From NCBI GenBank assembly GCA_950295325.1, contig OX485805.1, positions 32,971,501 to 33,035,500 on the forward strand: a stretch of 64,000 nucleotides of DNA, written 5' to 3'. Positions 1 through 11,868 of this stretch are shown in pieces. A program made the translations under genes and the position numbers. The notes beneath the pieces are model-generated. The model saw only the letters and a list, made by a program, of their open reading frames with translations. It had not been told where the DNA came from and did no database searches. This DNA is from Polytrichum commune (Eukaryota > Streptophyta > Polytrichopsida > Polytrichales > Polytrichaceae). Position 1 is the first letter of the stretch; each line of letters opens with the position of its first letter.

Positions 1-1311
1 TCACGTGTCTACACTTCTCGAACTAAATCCATATTTCAAGGGGTCCGGTGATCATTGGGAATGTCGAGGTTTTGGTGATGCGAAGGAGGGTTTAAGGTTT
101 TGTAGTTTGGAGGTAGTTGGTGAAGAAGCTTGGATTCATGAAGTTTAGGAAGAATATGAAGCTCAATACTCATCCCAAAAAAATTGCAAGATTTTGACAA
201 TAAGTGTTAAAACAAATTGCAATTGTAGCAGTCAAGCATCATATTAAATATGCAAAAAAATTGATCGTGGGGAGTTTGGTGAAAAGAACTTACATTCTAT
301 TGTGCAGCTAGTGCACAAAGTGCTCAATTTCCAAGTAGTCCGTTGTATGAGGTTGACAAGCTTAAGAAACAAAACCTCAAAACATTGCTAATCAATTCAT
401 CAGGAAGGAAGAACTTGGCAATTTGCGAGACTATGAAATTCATGCTCCACACCAACCTCTTGCATGTTTGGAGGGATGCACATCATTTTTTTACAACTTC
501 GAGAGTTTTAGCATCCAGGCAAGTTTGGATTCTAACGCCAACAACGATCTAAAGTTACTCCTCAAACACAAAATACTTGGTTGCATAATCCTCATGGAAG
601 AAACTCGAATTCCAAATCTTGTATAACGCCCATTGTGGCAAATGACTAATATTTTGTGAGATTCCAACGATGGTATTCCCGAGGTGAGAGTTAGAGGTGG
701 CAGCTACGTTGGGCAAGGTTTAGGGATTAGCATGTGTTCATGAAGAAAGAATCATCATTGTCATTATCCACTATGATCTAAACTTGCTCCTTCAAATTTC
801 CCACACTCCCTGCCATAGGGAGTGTGGCGAGTTGTTATGATTGCATCCCCACAACGCTCTCCATCTTGTATTCTTATCTCATTCGAGAAGATCAATATCA
901 ATAAATCGTTAGGTGATTTGCACCACTTAGTATCATTTGTCACAAACAAGACAAATCTTCTATACATACTGGATTTCATCCGTGCTCACTGTAAAAACAA
1001 GATACACTTTGATTACAGTGACGCACATGCATCTTGTTTCTTCAAATCTTGAGATTCAAACCTTTCAGCACTTAACTTGACAAATTGTGAGCATCAATTT
1101 CAACATTACAATGGTGCACTTTGTCACAAGCTACACTAATTCTCTATTATCAGGCATCCATGCTAACACTACAAAACTCCGTAATATCACGTGCACATTG
1201 ATTGCCACAGGTGTGATACTATAGAGTTTAGAATGTACTGGAACACTACAATGGTAGAGATAACTGTCTAGAATGTGTACACGTTGTTTCTGTGAACAGT
1301 GTATGCAACTC
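1..1311. other. intergenic, no gene recognised
   Basis: Only short open frames without family resemblance are present. The stretch lies downstream of the methyltransferase gene. I see no transposon ends or RNA genes in it. Confidence 0.5.
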
Positions 1312-1667
1312 CACTAAATATGATAATTAATGCCATATGATATTTAATGTCACTATGCTAACTTTTCGGATGGCACTTTTATGAATATTGTCATGGATGA
1401 TAGATGAGTTCATCCATTGGCCAAACCCCTACCTTCTCTTCTCAGGAACTTGCGATAAAATATTGTTATGGATGATTGAAATTTGGATGAAAAATCACTT
1501 GGTAAGCGACAGTAATTGCAACATTGTAAATCTATAATCCCCAAACATACAAGGAATGACAAATATGTTGGATTAACATTTAGTGTTGGTGACTCCGTAC
1601 CACGGTTAACAATTAGTATTGAGCACAACAATTATAATTGGTGACACTAAATACCATATGTAGTGTA
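1312..1667. mobile_element. small non-autonomous element, family F copy 1
   Basis: About 355 bases that align along their length with 18555-18912 and 34176-34544. All three share phrases such as ATGGATGATTGAAATTTGGA and AATTGGTGACACTAAAT. The ends are related inverted repeats (CACTAAATATGAT at the left, the reverse complement of a TAGTG-type end at the right). It has no coding capacity, and target-site duplications are not clear because the ends have decayed. I infer a MITE-like family whose transposase source is unknown. A further partial copy seems to lie around 26525-26625 in the opposite orientation. Confidence 0.6.
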
Positions 1668-2505
1668 CCTATCTGTTAAACTTGTAGGCCATCTGCCAAA
1701 AATCTGGAGATTGAGGGCAACATTGACTGAAATGCACTTACAAGAACCCTTTCAGAGGCTTGGGAAATTAGGGGTTAATCCGGATCCTAAGGCTCAAACA
1801 ACAAATTAGAGATTTCTAGCAGCATTAACACTCCCAAATCATTTACAGGGCTCCAAGTGATGGTCATGGGGATGCAATGCAAGACCGCACGATCCAGCCT
1901 CTCCAGTACTGATGCAGTAAGAATTTCATATTTATGCCTAAGTTATTTCTAAGGAGGTTCGCTTGTGTTCTAGGCCGTGCATAGTACCTACTTCTGCATG
2001 TCCGTATAAACTAAACTCTATATTGGAGAACTATACAACAATGTATCTCCAAATAGCAAAGTGAACCAGGCTAATAACCACCATGAACACAAAGCACAAA
2101 ATCGAAAGCTTTCAACAAAAAACAAAGTCTCTCCATGTATCACTTCCATGTTATGGCCACGTTAGCCAGAGGGTACATTTTCCTTGAAAAATGAAACATC
2201 AGGGAAATCATCAGCTAATCATCAGGGAAACTACAGCCTACAAAAATTGGCCGCAGGCTTCCATTTTGTGTTCCTATCCTGTGCTAAAGCTGCAGCAAGA
2301 ATTTGATCCTTTCTTTGAGGGCAGACTCATCCAGAGCTTTCGTAGTGTCGTTCGTGTGGATTCTTGAGGAGACTACCAAAGTTCCGAAATGAAGGAAGAA
2401 ACTCCTTACTAAGTACTTCAAGGCAAAAACTTAATCCTTCTCTTAAAGAATTAGGAAAAAGAGAATTTTTCTACATTCCACCCTATATTACAGTTAGGTA
2501 ATTAT
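1668..2505. other. 3' flank of the methyltransferase gene
   Basis: No coding region is recognised. The part next to the stop codon at 2506 probably holds the 3' untranslated region of the minus-strand methyltransferase gene. No polyadenylation site can be fixed from sequence alone. Confidence 0.4.
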
Positions 2506-5500
2506 CTAATTGCTAGAGTCTGAAGAATTTGCTGGCAGTGATCCTACCCAATAAGTCTTGACTCCGACAAGAATCTTTTCTCTCACAAAGGGTCCATCCT
2601 CATGGTCTGCCATGCGAGACTCCCAGCGCATACCTTGTGAGATCATCATCACCTTGTTTAACACATCAACTTCATCTCTGATAAGAATTGCTCCCTCAGG
2701 CCGCAATATCCGGTCCATTTCTAGTAGAATATCCACAATATCACACCTGTTTCAACCAACAACAGCCCAATGTAAGCAGAATGACAACAATGTGATAGCC
2801 TACTGTATGACCAATGCATTGGCTAAACTGTCTCGAGTGCAAGTGCAAATTTTGGAACATCAGGACCAAATGAGTAACCACATATATCGAGTGACTAAGC
2901 AACGTCTGAACTATTAACTGAACAGTGATGTCCCTGATAGAACATAAATTCAATTTCTCAGTCAGCACACCTGTCCTGATACATGCTGAAAACACCATTT
3001 GCGTGGATGAGGTCATATGTTCGAGGGTATGTGGAAAATGCTTCACACCTGCAAGCAATGATAAATGAATAGATCAAGAGTTTGACACACTCAATAAGTT
3101 CGAGCAAGCTACTGAAAAATCGGAAAAATCAAAAAATAATCAAAAAATAATATTAGGACAGAAGCCATTAGGTGCCCACTTCCTTCGAAGAACCATTAGA
3201 CTAGAGCATATGAAGGAATTATACCGTCCCCTCTCCTCTATTCTTTGGGGACAATGTGATCTAAAACAAACAGTTGCTTAAACAGACAGAAATATTGATC
3301 ACTTGATCATTACAGCAGATGCAATTAAACATTGCTTGCAATCAACTTGATTATGCTCAACATGTATCTAGCAAAGTACCATTTAATAATTTGGTTCTAA
3401 TTTTTCAATGCTGTATCCTTTTCGAGTCAAATCTCATATCACAAGTCCGGCTCACAGACTTACCAATTTTGATATGTACCAATGAGCCCACGTTCGTAAA
3501 TGACTCCAAGAGTGTTATCCTTGGCATCAGAAGGCATGACATTCATGACCCAAACCGGGTCTTTGACCAATGCAGCCGCAAAGCCTCCCATTCCAGCGTT
3601 CATGTCCATGATGTTCCGGTATCTCCCAGTGGCCAGCGGGGTAATCAGATGGGTCTTGTAGTATCTAACACGTTTAGCCCATAGTTCAGTATCCTGCTTG
3701 AAACTTTCAGCCGATATCCCGGGAATTGATCCACTTGCAATACGAGGAGGCACAGCTGTTAGCCTTGCAGGCCACTTGGCCAGTGCTCCACCAGCAACTT
3801 CCTTCCTGTCCTTAACTCCCGGAAGAGGGGTTATACATGTTTCCATCTTCCGATACCTGCGTCAAAGGGGAATGCCTCAGACACCCAACAACTAGATTCA
3901 TACTTTTGACACACTTACTATTACATCGAGTATTACCCCATGAACAATTGTACTCACAGGGGCAACCCCCGTTTGCGCACATTTTAGTTTACCTACCAAT
4001 GATGATTTGAGAACTCAAACCGAAATAGGCGCAACGAACCACAACAATAGTAGAATTACCAGGCAGAATCAGGATTCTCTGCTTTGCTGCAGATGTGGGG
4101 ACGAAGCTCGGGATCCTTCTTACGGCTCTGCTCGCATTCAGCGTGGTTCCATGGCTTCTGCCAAATGGCAAGATTATCTTTCTCTGCAAATTTCTTCCAA
4201 CAAAGGTGGCGAGCTGCCTCTTCAATTCCATCTTGTTCTTTTTTCAGATCCTCCTGAGTCCTTTCCCAACCCCTGTAATGGGTTCTCCAGTTGATGGGTG
4301 GGCCAGAAAGGATCCAGAATCCACCAGGCCTCAACACACGGTCCACCTCGGTCAAGTAAATACTATCTGCATTTTACGGGAAAATGATGATCCTCTTAAA
4401 TCGCTGAAAGATGTGCGAAATGAAAAGAAAGTTGACATGTGGGTGACCAACATACAATGCCGTGAATCAGCTGAAAGAGTGCTACTGGAAATTGCAAAGC
4501 AAACAAGTCAAATAAACAGACGGTGGAAACCAGCGACCAAGGAGGTTACCATATCCTGCCCAAGGAATGAGACACCGAGAGCAATGTGCCATGTCGAAAG
4601 ACCGAGCTGGATATGGCATGCGGTTTTCGGCCATGATCCCAAGGATGGCAGGGACACCTCTCTCCAAAGCAAATTGCACCTGGGATACATGTGTATCTCG
4701 TGGTGCGAAGGACATAGCCAATACATCTCTCTTCAGCAAATATGCACCCCAACTGGCCACCTGCGAATCACACACGCGATATTATTGACATATCTTCTCC
4801 TGAAAAATATGGACTACACGGCATCATCACTGGCACATTAGGTCCAATTTCAACAGAGAACGAGTTAGGTATTTAGCGCCGAGTTGTGCTCATTATGTCA
4901 ATTGCTGGATATCTCTCGATCACATCCTATTCCCCTTGAATTCCTCCCAGCAGTCACTAACCTGAAACTGACCACAAATCAATGAACAGAAACCAGTAAA
5001 CCTTCACGGATGATGTTTGTCCACTTACCCCGCAACCGGTATCAATCGCTGTTCGGATTGTACCATCGCTAAGAGGGATCAGTTCAGCAATGTCATCAAT
5101 GTACTTGTCAGCACCACCAGCAGAAAATGTTCCTCCACCTGGGAAATGGAGCTGCTCACCTTGAAACTGAACCCATTTCTGGATTGCTTTTTCAACTGTA
5201 AGCTCCTTGTGGGGAGTATTTGCGAACCATGCGTAGTCCCGGCTCTTAGGCCATGGGAAGGGGTTCTTGTAACCGGGAGGTGCAGGAATCAAGCATCGAA
5301 GAAGCTCATCCTTCTCGGGACAATGCCGTTCTCGGTAAATAAGTTTTTCGCGAGGGAACTTCAATGAGCGGTCATTGTCTTCGCAAGGAGTATACTCACT
5401 ATACTTCATATCACAAGGCTCAAACTGAGTGATGTTCGACCCAACCTCAGCGTTCGATTGACTGTGGTGGGCACTGAAGTCGAGCGAGCCGCTTGTTTTG

Positions 5501-5684
5501 CAAGGCCGAAGAAGCTTCTGGTCTTGAAATGATGCAGCTTTAAGATCAACTTCATTGCTGTTCTGCCACGAGCCCAATATGTAGAAGAAGCAGCAGAGGC
5601 CTGCCACACTGACCATCCATGTGATTTTCTTTCGCTTCGCTACATCAGCATTATGAATTTTCGGAGATCCCGGTCCCAATACAC
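2506..5684 (-). CDS. putative methyltransferase, DUF248/PMT family
   Basis: Plant PMT proteins are type II membrane proteins of the Golgi/endomembrane system, thought to methylate pectin (QUA2/TSD2 group). Exons in transcript order: 5684-5029, 4760-4550, 4366-4060, 3856-3464, 3048-2971, 2746-2506; all introns are GT-AG and all junctions keep phase. Near the start is a basic stretch (AKRKK), then one membrane segment ([19 protein letters not shown]). Conserved family blocks follow: YTPCED, YRERHCP, the SAM-binding motif [14 protein letters not shown] across the first junction, [46 protein letters not shown]-like text and [12 protein letters not shown]. The visible part codes for about 626 residues, a normal family length. 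Exon 5684-5029 has no ATG before the membrane segment, so the start codon lies in an upstream exon. Substrate is inferred from the family only. Confidence 0.95.
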
Positions 5685-8113
5685 CTGTACAGACATAGCG
5701 AGTGACGATCAGGAGTCAAGAAAATTATATTGTACACCATTTCTTCAGACGAACCCAGCTTGATATTCACGAGGCATAGAGCTAGGAATGTATTCAAGCT
5801 AAGTTTCGCCATAAAAAGGGACCTACCGGTCTGTCTATATGGCTTCACCCATCAAGCATTAAAACTGAGTGTGCCTTTCCAAGCATTGAAACAGGATGGC
5901 ATTTTTTGAGCATATGATTTCCACGGTGTATGTTGTAACTTCCTAGATAGAACCAGTTTGCAAGTTCTTCGCAATAATGGATGGTCTGTTCAATCTACTG
6001 TGGCAATTTCTCCAAAGGACTTTCAGTTCAGTTTGTATTTACTGTGAAGTTCGAACAATCACTGACTGCGTTTGTGCAAGAAATCTTTATTATCTCCTTC
6101 TGAGAGCTCTACAAGGACATACAAGTCCGGTTGCACCTCAGGCTAGTACGTGTCGCTAAATACTCTTGCAATGCTTATTCAACTGGAGCATAAGCAATCT
6201 GCGATGTACGTGCATAACCATTTCCACAGCTGTCGAGTAATGTTGAATATTCCAAGTCATGCCCAACTAGACAAACATATGAAAGAGTCTCCATGAGGCT
6301 TACATGCAGGATATTGAACGCCTCCGTGATGGTTTGAGTTTCTAGGTCTTAACGTCTCTTTCCTCTATTACTCCCTGAACTCTGAACCCTTCAGAATATT
6401 TCACGCATATATTCAAACCTACTGCCATCGCTAAGCTTTGCCAAATAGAGTCGAGGAACCTGGTCTATTTAACAAATGAAAGACCCAGAAACGGATCCTC
6501 CGTTATCAACGAGGGAGCACCAAGGATATTAACGCAGACATCACCATCCTAAGCGGAAAAGAAAACCAAAGAGGAAATGCTGTTTGAATGTATCCTACTC
6601 CGAGAATACCAAGTTAAGCCTACACATGTACCATGATGGATCATCGTGGCATTGTGTATGCGCTGGAGCAAGGTTAACATTGATATCATGAAGAATTATG
6701 TGAGACAAAAACTAATGTGCCCAGGCAGGAACTACGGTTAAGATGAATACCGTTAAACAGCTTGGTTGCCATGTCGAAGATGTAGCTACAATATTGGTAT
6801 TAAGTGTCGCACCATCCACCAGTAGACTTGTCCTTCCTGCTTAGTCGATGCAAGCTGTAAAGGTGTATGTCACCGACCTCGGCCTCGCATGCTCCCTCCA
6901 ACACGCTTATAGGAAGATTAAGCACTCTGGAAATAGATGATGAACCTTTCCTGCGCCGGATCCTGACTGCTGTGAAACAAAGTTTTAAGAGGAACAAAGT
7001 GCAGAGCGTACTATGTGCTTCTTGATAACCCACATGTCAGGCTACACGTAGCGGAGGAACGGATGCTCTACCTCCCTGCCTTCCTTAAACTGCGCCGCTC
7101 GGTACATCAATAGCAGCAAGGGCAAGGAGCACCAGAAACGGCACCTTCAGAACACCTTAAAGACTCCTAACAACACAAACACATACTACGACACATTCAT
7201 CTCCAGCGAGCGCACGCCTACTCGATCTCCTGCCTTCTCCCTCACCGCCAACAAAACATTGGACAACCAACCAGAGCACCAACTTCCCACCCCAAGATTT
7301 ACCTGAGTAACCAAACCTTCAACTCAAAACTGCACTAAAATATTCCCCCCAACACCAGAACCAAAACACGAAAGAATCTCAAAGTACTCACCACCCAGAC
7401 CTCCAACACCGGAGACTAGATCGAAACAACTCACCGCCCAAGATTGCTAACATCAGCAATCCATAGCGACTCCCATCCTTATACTACATGTCCACACGAA
7501 CGCCACACCATGAGATAATAATCCCACAAGAGCCTAACCCTCGCCCTCCAACACCAGCCCGAAATGAGGGAAAAAAACTAAAATCTAAAAACTAAAACCG
7601 GCACCACCACCACCACCAAAGACAGCTTGCTGTGATGATGAAACCAATCCCCCAATTACCCACACAACCTGCTGCGGAACCATCAATGCAGCAGTACAGT
7701 AAGCTTCCTACCACGAACAGAAACCGCAAAGCATGAGCATGGAATGGCGACAGAAGAAGGTCCCAGAAGAGATGTGCGAGACAGACGTAAGAGAAGGCTT
7801 AAATGAAAGCAACATTAGGGGGGGGAGGGGAGGGGAGCGCGATGGGAGAGAGATGCAATCGAGGCATGAGTGAGGGAGGGTGACAACCAGTGACAGCAAT
7901 TGAGCAACAGCCTGCCCCAGCAGACAGCCAGCCGCTGCAACCACAACCAGGACGGGACGGCCTGATTTTTACTCTGGTTAATTTCCGTTTCTTACTTCCC
8001 TTTTTCACCCTCGCCCGGCGTGTGGCCCAGCCACGGGAGTTACCTCGGGTAGAACGGGCTGGGCGGGCTGACGCCAGATCTACTGGATTTTCCCCGTGTG
8101 GGCCCCACCTCTA
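5685..8113 (-). promoter_or_regulatory. leader intron and promoter region of the PMT gene
   Basis: No protein gene is recognised here. A GC-richer block at about 7500-8100 contains a CCA trinucleotide run near 7600 and a G-rich, GA-type run at 7818-7838. It fits the transcription start area of the minus-strand methyltransferase gene. The rest, 5685-7434, is best read as a long first intron. No TATA box or start site can be assigned with confidence. Confidence 0.35.
7435..7453 (-). CDS. candidate first coding micro-exon of the PMT gene
   Basis: The acceptor at 5685 needs an upstream exon ending in phase 1. This 19-base candidate begins with ATG, codes for MLAILG plus one base, and ends at a good donor (G|GTGAGT). 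Joined to 5684 it would keep frame and give a protein of about 634 residues with a 1750-base intron. An alternative is an ATG near 6887 giving MRGRG, but its donor (GTCGGT) is poor. The evidence is phase and donor quality only, so the choice is tentative. Confidence 0.3.
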
Positions 8114-8999
8114 ACCTTCAGTCACTTGGGTGGGCTCAGCTCTAGGTGATGGGGATCTTGAGTTCCATTTGCCTTGTATTTTCCCAAGGCAGGTCTTATG
8201 TGGGCCTTATTATGTGCTCGCCCTTTTCAATGGGACACCTGTACCTATTTGGGTACTTATTTGGGTGGTATGTGGGAAGGCTTCTTGTTAATCATGGATG
8301 CCACACTTACATGTGTTACAATCACATTGGACTCAATTGGTAGATAAGGCCCCTGCCCAAGGGCAATCATATGGCGAGCCGAGAGCAGCCCGAGGGGTCT
8401 TATCGTGCGTAGCCATTCTAGATTGTGAAGCGTTTACATCTTATAATGTGCCTATGTATTGCATTGCAAACATTAGCGGAGGGCTTTATGAAAGAGAGAA
8501 AACCAACATTGGGTAATCCGACATAAATTCGAGCCCGTTGGTTTTATCCTACTCAAGAATCTCCTTGGTGCATGGTGGGGGTTGCTTGCTTACCTTGTGG
8601 TAGATGGCCTCTTGTTTGCACTTTCATCCTCATGTAGTTTGTGCTTCTCTACTTCTGATTTAGAAATTGGAAATGACAATTTTTTCGTTCACAATTGTTA
8701 ACCATGTCAGACTAAAAATGTGTGGACCTTGCAAGGTCAATCTTCTAATTTTCCTAATCCAACAGTCTACGTCGTATGTGGAGTCAAGAGTGCCCACAAA
8801 AGGGACATGTACTTTAGTTGACTTTGGATTCAAAATATAGGACTAGGGTGGGTTGATGGGAACTTGACCAGTCCAAAACGCTCATTTAATGGACCACCCT
8901 TGCTTGAAGTTTGGGTTCTCAAACTTCAAGGGAGTATTAAGTTCAAGACCAATAAGATTTGACATGAAAGTGGTGACACATTAGAGTTACTATCACACT
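8114..8999. other. intergenic, nothing recognised
   Basis: Short open frames only, without family resemblance; no repeat ends seen. Confidence 0.4.
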
Positions 9000-9293
9000 T
9001 CATTGTTACAATTAAGTAATATAACAAATAATGCATACAAGACATGAGAATTATGAACTTTCAAACTTTGTACATTACAAAAGTTTCACAACTTATCAAA
9101 AATGATGCGATTAGTTGTATGCTCAAACCACTTAGTCATAAAAGGAGGTGTAGGAGAGAGACCAAAAATCCTTTCTCCTCCCTTGAACTCATTTCTTCTT
9201 TGCCAAAGGGCCAAAGGCACTACTTTTACTTACTTTATCCAATATAGTATAAGTCCTCTATTCACAATTATACTTTAGTTCTAACTAACAATT

Positions 9294-9375
9294 TAGTATG
9301 TTTGGAAAAACTACTTGTTTAAAATTAAAAAGGATGTGCACTTGTGGAGAAATTTAAAAAATAAAAATAAACATG

Positions 9376-9415
<40 letters not shown>

Positions 9416-9534
9416 CTTTGAGTGTTTGTATTCCATGTTCATCGACCACCATAATTATATTTTTATGGAATCTAGTGTACAACATATTGGTAGTTGGAAT
9501 TGCCCAAAATTCATGCATAAATCCAAATATACTT
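9294..9534. mobile_element. small TIR element, family D copy (241 bases)
   Basis: It begins TAGTATGTTTGG and ends CCAAATATACTT, a decayed terminal inverted repeat of the form AAGTATATTTGG. The interior aligns with 13269-13495 and with both ends of 55061-55974, including GGATGTGCACTTGTG and a block around GTGTTTGTATTCCAT. It sits inside palindrome-array locus A at a point where locus B is continuous, which supports insertion. No coding capacity. Confidence 0.6.
9376..9416. repeat. (AAC)n microsatellite
   Basis: About 13 uninterrupted ACA/AAC units inside the family D element. Related elements carry shorter AAC-rich tracts at the same place, so the array probably expanded after insertion. Confidence 0.95.
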
Positions 9535-9930
9535 AAATCCTAGTTTTCTTCGATGAATCTTCTATGTTTGGTCCTTCTAGAATTATTTTTCACCTTGGCG
9601 CTCAATCACATTATTCTAATTTGAATCATGGATAGCCATTGGGAGTTGTCTAACTCCAATTTGTATCATCTAATTGAAGTCGTCTAACTCCAACACAAAC
9701 ATCTTCCATTGGGAGTTGTCTAAGTCAAAGTTGGAGTTGTCTAATTCCAACATAAAAATTCTCCATTGGGAGTTGTCAAACCCTAGTGCATGATTCGCTC
9801 ATGGGTTGTCTAACCCTTGTGTTCAATTTCTTCCTCTTGAGTTGTTTGACTCCAATTGCCGTATGCTCACATACCGAGTACAACACGTTATGGTTGGTCA
9901 TCATTATTCATGAAGTAATCAACTGATCTC

Positions 9931-11289
9931 TTAAATCGAGGTACCACTTAAATACATCACATTTATCCATAAAAGATGAGAGCAACCATCCAATGTTTGA
10001 CTTTTGCATCTTGTCTTTGTCGTGTGAGTCGGAAACTCTCCAGTTCCAACAAATACTGTAGATATATTGACATGTTGGATCCACCAAACTCACGGCTCCC
10101 CATAAGTTCTCAACCTTCATATAAATGTTCCCAAGAAAAACCAATTAGACTCAAGACCAAATTCTGGTGAGGCTAAGAACATAAGACAACACCTTTTTTA
10201 CCATGGATAATTTGTTCATAGGTCCTAACTTATATATAGAAGCAAACTACGAGAAGAATTAACTTGCCTATGAGACTCGGGGTTTTTTTCCCTTGTTGTG
10301 ACAACTATAATAGCAACATTTCATTTCTTCATGATTTGAGTTAGGAAGCATCCACTTTGAGGCCATCAATTGGCAAGGAAATTTACAAGCTTTTTCCTAA
10401 CCTTCTCCAATTTTAGATGGACCCGGTTTCTTGTGATGGGTGAGACAATGGACTCATATGAGGCCTACAAAATGATGACCCAAGGTAGAGGGTGTTAATT
10501 TCATACCCTCCCAAAAACGCATCCTATGCAAGACTTGTAATCTCGTAATTGGAGCACACCTTAAATGATTTAAATGTCTCAAATACATACCATAAACAAA
10601 TTTGGGATAAATAAAATGAAATTAATTATGAAAAATGCGGGATGTAAACTTGCTTAGAATATAATCTTGGGTCCAAAAAATTTCTCTCAACCAATAAGAT
10701 CACTTGATTTTGGAATTTCTTTCGGCTTAGACTGTCCAAGTGTATACCCACCACCATATGTTGGAGTTTGTAATCACTTATAGATCACAAACTCCACTAT
10801 AGTGAATCACAATTTGATTTGGTTAGAATCACACTATATCCACGTTCCACTTGCAATAAGTGCTTGCATTGGCACATGGTACCACATAAGAATCATGAAA
10901 CACAATGGTTCAGCTTGGCACATTAATTTTCCACTCACACCAAAATTGGCCCCATTGGGCAAGTACCTAGTATAGTGCAACTTCGGACGTAATTTCCTTA
11001 GTGATAAGCAATAACATCTAAACATTGATTTTCAAGTGTATACAAAGGTAAAAGAAATCATACTAGGTAGTTTATTTGTTTTATTATGCCCACTATAACA
11101 TGAAACACCTCCTTGCTCTATTTGTAGAATACAATCAAGTATGGACTTGTGTTGTCTTAGTCCATTGCATTCATGCACGTGAATTTTGTCTTGGGTCATC
11201 CATGTACCCATCCATTCAACATTTTGTTGTTGACATTCAATTGTTTTTGGGATGGTGATTGCATGATTATCATACAACCTTTCTAATTA
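9931..11289. other. intergenic, nothing recognised
   Basis: AT-rich sequence with a palindromic pair near 10765-10795 (GGAGTTTGT and its complement around a short loop). No gene or element ends are identified. Confidence 0.4.
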
Positions 11290-11868
11290 GGGCGGCTTTA
11301 TATTAGGGGCCATTTGGCGGCCGGGCCATTTGGAGTAGAGGCAACTTGGACTTGAAGTGGCCCTTACTTTACTCTAACTTTAGCTCTACTTTACAAAGTG
11401 GCCCGTTGAGTGGCCCTTGCAATATAAAGTCCATAGGACCACTTGTAGGGTCCAAATTGGAAATTCCGCTTTAAAGTGGGCCTTCCAAATGGCCCTAGGG
11501 ACTTTATATTGTAAGGGCCACTCAACGGGCCACTTTGTCTTAAATGAATTATGCCCCTTCTTGAACTAAAGTCATAAAGTCATAAAGTCATAAATGACTA
11601 TATGACGGAAGTTGGGTGAAGTGGCCCGTAGATGCGAAGTGGCTCTCCATAAACCCTCGACCCATTTTTTTGCCGGCGGGCCACTTTTTTCCCTCCAAAA
11701 TGCCGCCATGTCACCCGCCACGCAAGCTTTAGGAGAAGTGGGCCGACTCTCAATATAAAGCTCTCGGGGCCATATTAGGGACCATTTGGACAATCTAAGC
11801 ACTCTCATTGGTTGATGCCTAGGGTTTGGAAACGGCCCCTAGAAATGGCCCCTAATATAAAGCGGCCC
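11290..11868. mobile_element. TIR element of 579 bases with TA flanks
   Basis: Left end GGGCGGCTTTATATTAGGGG and right end (reverse complement) GGGCCGCTTTATATTAGGGG form a terminal inverted repeat of about 27 bases with one mismatch. TA lies on both sides (11288-11289 and 11869-11870). A second, internal inverted repeat of about 39 bases pairs 11394-11432 with 11499-11537, and GGCCACTT/AAGTGGCC words recur throughout. No transposase is encoded. A TA target fits a Tc1/mariner-driven MITE, but the terminal sequence is not the usual Stowaway one, so the superfamily is open. Confidence 0.75.

Larger units (their letters stand above)
9000..9930. repeat. palindrome-array repeat family, locus A
   Basis: This locus aligns with 23060-23760 and 56270-57120. 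Shared blocks in order are a segment with ACTTTGTACATTACAAAAG, a CTCTCCTCC segment, then repeated palindromes of the GGAGTTGTCTAACTCC type at about 9635-9850, and an end block with TTGTTTGACTCC followed by ATGCTCACAT. Copy A is interrupted by a 241-base element at 9294-9534. Nothing coding is recognised. The family could be an LTR or a non-autonomous element; the outer ends were not defined. Confidence 0.6.

Noticed and set aside
4095-4841. 248-codon plus-strand frame
   Set aside because: It lies antisense to three exons of the methyltransferase gene and shows no family similarity; it is a shadow frame.
9315-9536. Open frame with a poly-Asn run
   Set aside because: It is a translation of the (AAC)n microsatellite in a non-coding element.
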